7,587 bases of DNA. Source: CAYTNY01 sp964439215 (GTDB lineage: Bacteria > Oederibacteriota > PGYV01 > CAYTNY01). The notes below the pieces were generated by a model. It worked only from the letters and a program-made list of their open reading frames with translations, searched no databases and was not told where the DNA came from. The stretch covers positions 1 to 7,587 of the forward strand of contig CAYTNY010000096.1 of NCBI GenBank assembly GCA_964439215.1, in the 5' to 3' direction. The position numbers and the translations under genes are program-made. Positions 1-5,700 of the stretch are shown here, in pieces. Every line of letters begins with the position of its first letter. Position 1 is the stretch's first letter.

Positions 1-178
1 TCTGTTGCTGTGTCTGTCGGCGTGTCTGTTGCCGTGTCTGTCGGCGTGTCTGTTGCCGTGTCTGTCGGCGTGTCTGTTGCCGTGTCTGTCGGTGTGTCTG
101 TTGCCGTGTCTGTCGGTGTATCTGTCGGTGTATTAGTTGCGGTGTCGGTCGGAGTATCTGTCGGCGTATCTGTTAACT
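1..178 (-). repeat. In-frame 12/24-bp tandem repeat encoding TDTP/TDTA
   Basis: Fourteen consecutive 12-bp units fill 11-178, and bases 1-10 are part of another, so the array continues beyond the window. From 1 to 118 the units alternate strictly between one ending cggcg or cggtg (plus strand; codes TDTP) and one ending ttgccg or ttgctg (codes TDTA), giving a 24-bp higher-order unit. Units from 119 to 178 have diverged. The array is in frame with the GH8 gene and forms part of its Thr/Pro tail. Copies are nearly identical even at synonymous positions, pointing to recent expansion by slippage or unequal recombination. Copy number may be misjudged in a short-read assembly. Confidence 0.93.
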
Positions 179-3056
179 CGGTTTCCTGCGTGTCTGTAGC
201 TGTAGGTTCGGGTGTATTTGTATCGGTTGCTGTAGGTTCCGGCGTATTTGTATCAGCTGCGGTAGGTTCCTCGGTGAAAGTTTCCGTGAAAGTATGAGTA
301 TGGGTGTGCGTGTCAGTCTCTGTATGAGTAAGCGCTGCTGTTTCTTCCGGCGTATTTGTGGCTGTCGGTTCAGGCATCCCTGAAAACTCAACATCATCTA
401 TATATATCGGTCCTGTTGTTCCGGTGTTGAACTGGAACGCGATATCATTGATTGCCTGCAGGTCCATTACATTGTTCCCGCCCTGATTCCCTGAAAAAGG
501 ATCTACAGAAAGATCGGAAAGGTTTACCGTAAAAAGCTCCCAGCCGCCTGACGCGGTAAATCCGCTGTCTCTGTTTGACCAATGTTCCTCATCGGCTCCG
601 TTTTCCGATGACTCCTGAATTTTAATAAATACTTCAGTGCCTGCCGGAGCATTCATCCAAAACGTCATTGTATCAGCACCCGTAAAATCAATATAATACT
701 CCGGATCCGGCGCGTTGTTATAAGGTGAGCCTATAAGCGCCGCAGCTCCCCAGTTTGACGGAGGGTTGTCCAGTGTGATTTTAAGCGACCTGCCCCCCGA
801 ATAATAATCCTCTGTGGTATTTTCAAGTGTCATAACCGCGGACCCGTCTGTTTCAGTGTTCGGCTCCATAAGAACGCCTGTCTCAAAATCGTCAAATACC
901 CCGTAAGGCGTTTCAGGAAAGGTCGGAGTTATTGTCGGCGTATGCGTTTCCGTGAAAGTAAGCGTATGTGTATAAGTCTCTGTGTCAGTGAAGGTATGAG
1001 TCGCGGTCCACAGCGGATCAGGCGTTTCCGTGTATGTTGCTGTATTTGTAAAGGTAAAAGTATGAATAGGCGTATGAGTATCCGTATATGTGGCGGTAAA
1101 CGTGGGAGTCGGGAAATCACCCGCAAAATATATATTGTCTATCCATATTTCCGCGCTCGGCGGACTGTCTATCTGGAAAAAATACTGTTTTATTGCCTGT
1201 ATATCAAATACACCGTTCCCGTGAACAGGTGTATATGTATCTATTGTCAGAGACGACAGAGGTATTGATACCGTATGCCAGGCTCCCGCGGTTACGGATG
1301 TCTGGTCTTCTCTGTTTGAATATTCTTCACCGTCGCCTCCGCCGGATGTGGATTCAGCAATTTTCACAAAAAAGTCTATGTCCGATGTTGAATAAATATC
1401 AAATTCTATGGCAGCAGCGCCTGTATAATCGCCGTATCCATCCGGATGATAAGGAGAGTCAATACCGAATCCTCCCCAGCCTTCGCCTGTTGAATTTATT
1501 TTCACCGAATACGTTCCGCCTGATATCCTGTCATCGGCAATATCAACAGACCCGAACCCGCTCTGTTCTGAAGGTATTTCAAGATTCGCAAGCGCCCCTG
1601 TCTCAAAGTCGTCAAAAATACCCGGCTCAGGCGTGGGCGTCGGGGTGTAGGTCGGCTGATCCGGGTCCCACGTATCAGTAGGAGTGGGGGTCGGATAATT
1701 CCCGTTCGGGTTCGGCATATTTCCCGTTAATACCAGAAGATACTGCATCTTTAAAAGGTCGCAGAAATAATCCGTACCCCACGCAACACCTGTTTCCGTA
1801 AGAGCAGGATCCAGAGGATCGTGCTCGCCGTCTATTTTATTGTTGTCCATCGTAACCAGATGATCATACAGGGTATTCAGCCAGTTCTGGTCATCGCCTG
1901 CCATTGCCGCAACCGCAATGGCTCCTACCGGCCCCGGAAGGTTCATTACATCCTCATCGCACAAATCAGGAGTTCTGTCTCCCCTGCAGTATGTCGTTTC
2001 CGTACCATCCAGTTCATAATGCGATTTTATCAGCGACGGGTCGCCGTTGTATTTAAGCTTGAAATATTCCGATATTCTTTTGGGGGCATCCTTTGCGAGC
2101 TGATGATTCAGTGTTCCGTACAGCACATAGTCATAACCCTGCCTCCACGGGTGCCGTATCGCGTCCCACCACCAGGTATCCGCCCTCATGCACCAGTCCC
2201 CCGGACTCCACGGAGTGCCGTCATACTCACACCAGTTCGGCTGCATCCCGGTATGTACGCCAAGATCCGAATCATAAGTAAGGGATGAGTTCTGATAATA
2301 ACTTACTATAGTATCATATGTATGCGAGGCAATGGCATACCACCTGTCCCTGTCAGCGGCCCTTGCCTCCCCTTCGTGCTCATAAAGAAAATCAGCAAAC
2401 TGCCTGTATTCATTCGGCGCAAAATACGATATATTGCCGCCGTCCCATCCATCGCCCGGGCGTATATCATTTTCTGCGGTTATTTCGTGCGCAAGCACCC
2501 GGTCTATAATCATTATGGCATCGTCCCTGTACTGCGAATCCCCCCACTGTTCATAAGCCATCATAAGCGCGGCAGCCACATCCTCGTCCGCATCAGTTGC
2601 GGCTCCTGCCGAGTCACAGTAAGGCACCTGCCAGTTCATAAGCCCGTTTTCGTTCATATTGTTTTTATAAAAGTTCCACATCCCGTCAAAATACTGTTTG
2701 GTATTGTTTGTGGAAGATGACATATAAACACATACTATCATTCCGTATCCGATACCCTCTGATACTGTATCGGTTTCCTGGCAGTCTTTATGAATTGATT
2801 TCCCTGTTTCGTGGCGTATTACGCGCCATTCATCCGGGGCACAATCTTCCTGGGTCAGATATTTTGCCGACCATTTTTCCCACCAGTCCTGTACGTGCTG
2901 ATTCATCTCCGCATCCGTATAATTCGTGGGTTTCAGCCCATAAGGATAGTCAACGTTCTGCGGGAAAGGATAATTGCAGACATCAGCATATAATAGGAAA
3001 GATACACCTGTTAATAAAAATGCAAACAAACTTTTCTTCAATAACCTCAGCTTCAT
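1..3056 (-). CDS. Secreted multidomain GH8 glycoside hydrolase with two CBM-like modules and Thr/Pro-rich repeats (C-terminus outside window)
   Basis: The frame is open from the ATG at 3056-3054 to the window edge, at least 1018 codons with no stop. AGGAG (3067-3071) lies 10 bases upstream. Residues 1-24 look like a signal peptide (Lys/Arg-rich start, hydrophobic core, cleavage after LLYA); no lipobox is seen. Residues about 27-446 are a GH8 catalytic domain: SEGIGYGM holds the probable proton donor Glu100, ATDADEDVA...W (153-171) fits the GH8 signature except Val160 where Ile/Met is usual, and DAIRHPWR (298-305) gives the probable base Asp298 with Arg301. A short PT linker follows (452-478), then a CBM11/galactose-binding-like module (479-645, FDDFETG to IWIDNIYF), an alternating-Thr linker (647-716), a second related module (718-892, FDDFETG to IYIDDVEF), and Thr/Pro repeats to the edge. 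GH8 enzymes are inverting endo-beta-glycanases acting on cellulose, mixed-linkage glucan, xylan or chitosan; the substrate here cannot be read from sequence. The ten Cys of the catalytic domain suit an exported protein with disulfides. Confidence 0.9.
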   Translation of the reverse strand, partial: MKLRLLKKSLFAFLLTGVSFLLYADVCNYPFPQNVDYPYGLKPTNYTDAEMNQHVQDWWEKWSAKYLTQEDCAPDEWRVIRHETGKSIHKDCQETDTVSEGIGYGMIVCVYMSSSTNNTKQYFDGMWNFYKNNMNENGLMNWQVPYCDSAGAATDADEDVAAALMMAYEQWGDSQYRDDAIMIIDRVLAHEITAENDIRPGDGWDGGNISYFAPNEYRQFADFLYEHEGEARAADRDRWYAIASHTYDTIVSYYQNSSLTYDSDLGVHTGMQPNWCEYDGTPWSPGDWCMRADTWWWDAIRHPWRQGYDYVLYGTLNHQLAKDAPKRISEYFKLKYNGDPSLIKSHYELDGTETTYCRGDRTPDLCDEDVMNLPGPVGAIAVAAMAGDDQNWLNTLYDHLVTMDNNKIDGEHDPLDPALTETGVAWGTDYFCDLLKMQYLLVLTGNMPNPNGNYPTPTPTDTWDPDQPTYTPTPTPEPGIFDDFETGALANLEIPSEQSGFGSVDIADDRISGGTYSVKINSTGEGWGGFGIDSPYHPDGYGDYTGAAAIEFDIYSTSDIDFFVKIAESTSGGGDGEEYSNREDQTSVTAGAWHTVSIPLSSLTIDTYTPVHGNGVFDIQAIKQYFFQIDSPPSAEIWIDNIYFAGDFPTPTFTATYTDTHTPIHTFTFTNTATYTETPDPLWTATHTFTDTETYTHTLTFTETHTPTITPTFPETPYGVFDDFETGVLMEPNTETDGSAVMTLENTTEDYYSGGRSLKITLDNPPSNWGAAALIGSPYNNAPDPEYYIDFTGADTMTFWMNAPAGTEVFIKIQESSENGADEEHWSNRDSGFTASGGWELFTVNLSDLSVDPFSGNQGGNNVMDLQAINDIAFQFNTGTTGPIYIDDVEFSGMPEPTATNTPEETAALTHTETDTHTHTHTFTETFTEEPTAADTNTPEPTATDTNTPEPTATDTQETELTDTPTDTPTDTATNTPTDTPTDTATDTPTDTATDTPTDTATDTPTDTATDTPTDTAT
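177..266 (-). repeat. Three 30-bp in-frame repeats encoding PTATDTNTPE
   Basis: Residues 931-960 of the GH8 protein are three ten-residue units: PTAADTNTPE, PTATDTNTPE and PTATDTQETE. The DNA of the first two is closely similar; the third has drifted and joins the 12-bp TDTP array directly. This is a different repeat family from the neighbouring one, so the tail was built from at least two separate expansion events. Confidence 0.85.
909..1118 (-). repeat. Alternating-threonine linker between the two CBM-like modules
   Basis: Residues 647-716 of the GH8 protein have Thr at almost every second position (for example TFTATYTDTHTP and HTFTDTETYTHTLT), broken by one short WTATH patch. The DNA is not an exact tandem repeat, unlike the left-edge array, so this linker is older or under selection for composition only. 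In an extended chain the Thr side chains would all face one way, which suits a stiff, possibly O-glycosylated spacer; the glycosylation is inference. Confidence 0.75.
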
Positions 3057-3083
3057 AGCTCTGTTTCTCCTGACAGAATTATG

Positions 3084-3099
3084 TTTTAAATCGTTAAAA
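3084..3099. promoter_or_regulatory. Palindrome at the predicted GH8 transcription start (candidate operator)
   Basis: The plus strand reads TTTTAAATCGTTAAAA: six-base inverted arms TTTTAA/TTAAAA around ATCG. It touches the end of the proposed -10 box and covers the expected transcription start near 3092, a classic repressor position. It shares the half-site CGTTAAAAG with the palindrome at 3129-3142 but has a spacer two bases longer. Operator function is inferred. Confidence 0.45.
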
Positions 3100-3127
3100 G
3101 TTTATCATAATATCTTTCTTTTGGCAA
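3099..3127 (-). promoter_or_regulatory. Candidate sigma-70-type promoter of the GH8 gene
   Basis: On the minus strand TTGCCA (3127-3122, five of six bases of TTGACA) is followed after 17 bases by TAAACT (3104-3099, four of six bases of TATAAT). This puts the start of transcription near 3092, about 36 bases before the ATG. The -10 is weak; an alternative TATGAT at 3109-3104 has no matching -35. The 91-bp gap after the preceding stop codon supports a separate promoter here. Confidence 0.4.
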
Positions 3128-3128
3128 C

Positions 3129-3142
3129 TTTTAACGTTAAAA
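3129..3142. promoter_or_regulatory. Perfect 14-bp palindrome TTTTAACGTTAAAA upstream of the GH8 promoter (candidate operator)
   Basis: This is a perfect palindrome with a central CG, the hallmark of many LacI/GalR-family operators. It sits one base upstream of the proposed -35 box, and its centre is 44 bp (about four helical turns) from the centre of the palindrome at 3084-3099. A LacI-family gene lies about 1.5 kb away in the same cluster. AT-rich palindromes do occur by chance. Confidence 0.45.
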
Positions 3143-3147
3143 TTTTT

Positions 3148-4647
3148 TCATCTGAATTCTTCATACATCAGGGATTTCGCGTATATATTTTCATTAAAAG
3201 CTTTAAATCCCTCTTTTTCTATAAGTGTCTTTTTTTCGGAAAAAAGCGACACACCAAGCCCTAGCCGCCTGCCCTCTATCTCACCTCCCATACTTTCTAT
3301 AAGCGTGGGCATTAAATCAAACATCGTAAAAACTCTTTTCAGGTTCCCGGTGTTTTTACGGGAATTTATAATAACATTTACTATTTCCCGGTTTTCCGCC
3401 TGTTCAAGCCGATCGTAAAGCGTATTATGCATGGCAAGATGATCCCCGAGAATAACAATGACTGTATCCTTGTAAAAACTCTGTTTTTCAAGCCATATGA
3501 TAAAATCGTTCAGCAGTTCATCCGAGCACGCAAGCACATTCTTAAACTTATCATCAAACTTCTCTTCACATTTATCATTCAGAAACCCGTCCGGCCCGTG
3601 GGTATCAACCGTCAAAAACGCCATAAAAAACGGCTTTTTTTCCTCCGCTATTTCAGTAAGCTTCTTTTTAACGTATTCAAAAAGCGCGTGGTCATTGACT
3701 CCCCAGTCCCCGTCAAAATCTTCAATATAATCATTACGGGACTGCAGATCCTCTCTTCCGTACATCACATCAAAACCGTGCTGTTCAAGGAATCTGTTTT
3801 TTCCGGAAAACCTCAGATCCGCCCCCTGCATATAATAAGTACGGTATCCATGTTCTTTCAGAATATTCGGAAGCGATTTTATGTTCGTAAAAAAATCATT
3901 TTTATTCCTTTTTCCCGAACCCGGCAGCGCCGCTTTGAGCGGCACCCCGCAATAAAGCGAAAACAGCCCTCCGATCGTCCAGCCCGTACCCTTAACCTGG
4001 CGGTATCCCTTAAAGGAAATATTACTGTTTGCCATACGTTCAAGATTAGGCGCCAGATTATCCCCGAAAATTTCTCTGTTGAAATAAGCTCTTTCCATGG
4101 ATTCCAGGTGTATCACGATTAAATTATTTTTTTCAGGAAGCCGTATGAGAGTTTTTTCGGGCGCCTTATAATTTTCCTCATAATACCCCGAAAACGGCGC
4201 ATTAAGTTTTTTTATATATCCGGCAATTCCCAGCGGCATAAACATATAAACAATAAAAAACAAAACAGAAAAAGCAAGGCCCATAGAAAGAATTCTTATA
4301 TATATTTTATCCTTCAGGGAAAAAACATGATACCAGGAAAAATGTTTTTTAGGCTTCCTTATCAGCCTGTAAATCACTCCCATAACAAAGATCATCGCAA
4401 AAAACAGCCCGGTTCCCCCGAATATTATTGCGGCCGTGAACTTATACACATAAAAAGGATCCACACCGCTTACGGGCCGGCTTATGTGAAACAGTATCTG
4501 TTCAAGGTCGCCTATTTCACACAGAGACGCAGCCGCCATAATCAGCAGCATCGTAATAAAAATAAGCGCGTGAAGAACCCTTCTTTTTTTCGCGTTTCCT
4601 TTCAGGAATCTCCGGTGAAAGAATTCTTTCTTTTTTTGTTTAAGCAC
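3148..4647 (-). CDS. Membrane-anchored phosphoglycerol transferase / sulfatase-fold protein (OpgB/LtaS-like)
   Basis: This 499-residue protein has a basic N-terminus, three hydrophobic spans (about 26-43, 69-94, 114-136) and then an alkaline-phosphatase/sulfatase-fold domain (about 173-465) facing outward. Motifs: NLIVIHLESMERAYF with probable metal ligand Glu182; GTGWTIGG (220-227), matching the MdoB/OpgB type, with Thr224 (or Thr221) as probable nucleophile; TVDTHGP (His350); and GDHLAMHN with probable metal ligands Asp402 and His403. Members move phosphoglycerol from phosphatidylglycerol to periplasmic glucans (OpgB) or build lipoteichoic acid (LtaS). The GTGWTI motif and the glucan-related neighbours favour an OpgB-like role, but the protein is much shorter than E. 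coli OpgB (about 760 residues) and the acceptor is unknown. The start is GTG at 4647: an in-frame TAG at 4659-4657 rules out a longer form and the next Met falls inside the first membrane span. It overlaps the regulator gene by 8 bp with no clear Shine-Dalgarno, suggesting translational coupling. Confidence 0.87.
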   Translation of the reverse strand: MLKQKKKEFFHRRFLKGNAKKRRVLHALIFITMLLIMAAASLCEIGDLEQILFHISRPVSGVDPFYVYKFTAAIIFGGTGLFFAMIFVMGVIYRLIRKPKKHFSWYHVFSLKDKIYIRILSMGLAFSVLFFIVYMFMPLGIAGYIKKLNAPFSGYYEENYKAPEKTLIRLPEKNNLIVIHLESMERAYFNREIFGDNLAPNLERMANSNISFKGYRQVKGTGWTIGGLFSLYCGVPLKAALPGSGKRNKNDFFTNIKSLPNILKEHGYRTYYMQGADLRFSGKNRFLEQHGFDVMYGREDLQSRNDYIEDFDGDWGVNDHALFEYVKKKLTEIAEEKKPFFMAFLTVDTHGPDGFLNDKCEEKFDDKFKNVLACSDELLNDFIIWLEKQSFYKDTVIVILGDHLAMHNTLYDRLEQAENREIVNVIINSRKNTGNLKRVFTMFDLMPTLIESMGGEIEGRRLGLGVSLFSEKKTLIEKEGFKAFNENIYAKSLMYEEFR

Positions 4648-5635
4648 TTGAACGCACTATAAGTTCTGATTCAAACACAATTCTGCCCGGATTTCTGCAT
4701 TCCCCCTGCCGCAGCCCTTCTTTTATTATTTTCACGGCTGTTTCCCCCATTTTTCTGGCCGGCTGTTTTACCGTTGTCAGCGCCGGGTCCAGAAACGCCG
4801 ACATTTCCAGGTCATCGTATCCTATCACGGCAATATCCTCCGGGATGCGCACTCTTTCTTTTTTTGCCGCGCTTATTATTCCGGTTGCCACAACATCTCC
4901 GGCCATGCAGAAGACCGCGTCAAATTCAGATTCCGCTTTTTTAATGGAATGAAATATCTCCATCCCTTCATCAAGAACGTGTTCGTTCACCACAAATATG
5001 GATTCATCATGGATCTCCATATTATTGTCGGTAAGAGCCTGCATATATCCTTTTATTCTGTCATTCTGTACGGGATCCATATTATAGCGTCTTCCTATCA
5101 CTATCGCGATCTTCTTTCTGCCTCTGCGCAGAAGATATTCCGTCCCTTTATATCCGCCGCCGTAATTATCCGTAGCTATGCAGGTAAAGCCGGGAATCTC
5201 ATTTTCTATTGAAACAACGGGTATTTTAAGTTCTTTAAGTTCTTTTTGTATGTCTTCATCTATAGGTATATTAAACAGCACAAATGCATCAGCAAGATTC
5301 CATCTTATAAGTTTTTCAATTATCCGCCTCTCGTTTTCCAGCACTCCTTTTGTTGAATACTGTCCGGCGTTAAATCCGGTTCCCACAAGGCTTTTTTCTA
5401 TGCCGTCAACGATTTCAGACACAAAAGGAGCATAAAAAAAAGGCGCCATAAGCGCTATTGTATTTGAGCGTTCTTCATAAAACTCCGGATGATAATGCAT
5501 CTCATGAACCGCCCGGAGAACTTTTATCTGAAGATCATGTTCAACTTCAACTTCGCCCTTTATTATCTTCTCAACAAGATCCGCAGGGACCTTTGTCTTT
5601 TTCGCTATATCAAATATTGTGGCCTTTCGCGGCAT
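4640..5635 (-). CDS. LacI/GalR-family transcriptional regulator with atypical DNA-binding region
   Basis: This 331-residue protein, about the normal family length, has an N-terminal helix-turn-helix (ATIFDIAKKTKVP, residues 5-17) and a periplasmic-binding-protein-like sugar-sensing domain (about 58-331). Family landmarks in the sensor are clear: ATDNYGGGYKGTEYLLRRG (154-172), NDRIKGYMQAL (191-201), FDAVFCMAGDVVATGI (238-253), IPEDIAVIGYDDLEMS (264-279) and LTTVKQP (286-292). The DNA-binding half is odd: the usual TVSRVLNG stretch reads LVEKIIKG (20-27), and the hinge helix, usually about NxxARxL, is about five residues shorter and acidic (EFYEERSN, 51-58). The start has a full AGGAGG (5642-5647) six bases upstream. 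The gene sits between malQ and the OpgB-like gene and overlaps the latter. It probably senses a glucan-derived sugar and controls this cluster; target and ligand are inferred. Confidence 0.92.
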   Translation of the reverse strand: MPRKATIFDIAKKTKVPADLVEKIIKGEVEVEHDLQIKVLRAVHEMHYHPEFYEERSNTIALMAPFFYAPFVSEIVDGIEKSLVGTGFNAGQYSTKGVLENERRIIEKLIRWNLADAFVLFNIPIDEDIQKELKELKIPVVSIENEIPGFTCIATDNYGGGYKGTEYLLRRGRKKIAIVIGRRYNMDPVQNDRIKGYMQALTDNNMEIHDESIFVVNEHVLDEGMEIFHSIKKAESEFDAVFCMAGDVVATGIISAAKKERVRIPEDIAVIGYDDLEMSAFLDPALTTVKQPARKMGETAVKIIKEGLRQGECRNPGRIVFESELIVRSSA

Positions 5636-5675
5636 TCACAGCCTCCTATAAACCTTATATTTCCATTCTTTTATT

Positions 5676-5690
5676 ATTATAACATATGTT
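5676..5690 (-). promoter_or_regulatory. Possible promoter and palindrome before the regulator gene
   Basis: Just after the malQ stop the minus strand has a perfect -10 hexamer TATAAT (5681-5676), overlapped at one base by the perfect 10-bp palindrome AACATATGTT (5681-5690). No convincing -35 box lies 16-18 bases upstream, where the sequence falls in the end of malQ. The 65-bp gap and strong ribosome site allow separate expression of the regulator, but read-through from malQ is equally possible because no terminator is seen. Confidence 0.3.
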
Positions 5691-5700
5691 TCAAATCCCG

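Noticed and set aside
1..178. CRISPR-like or VNTR array unrelated to coding
   Set aside because: Units abut with no unique spacers, are multiples of three and stay in the reading frame of the GH8 protein.
10..297. Plus-strand open frame coding VSVGVSVA repeats
   Set aside because: It is the antisense of the TDTP/TDTA repeat array of the GH8 gene; low complexity keeps the frame open. It lacks an independent ribosome site.
942..2720. Several plus-strand frames of 60-160 codons
   Set aside because: They lie fully opposite the GH8 gene, whose frame is continuous with recognisable domains. Their translations are rich in Arg, His, Pro and Ile with no domain pattern.
2985..3056. Lipoprotein signal on the GH8 protein
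   Set aside because: The first Cys after the hydrophobic core is preceded by ADV, not a lipobox. Ordinary signal-peptidase cleavage after LLYA fits.
3092..3136. Intrinsic terminator after the OpgB-like gene
   Set aside because: The 9-bp arms are AT-rich with a 27-base loop and no following T-run in the direction of transcription. A regulatory reading fits better.
3427..4122. 231-codon plus-strand open frame
   Set aside because: It lies opposite the OpgB-like gene, whose catalytic motifs cover the same bases. The product shows no family features.
3148..4647. Classical arylsulfatase
   Set aside because: There is no CxPxR sulfatase maturation motif; the GTGWTIGG motif and N-terminal membrane spans point to the phosphoglycerol-transferase branch.
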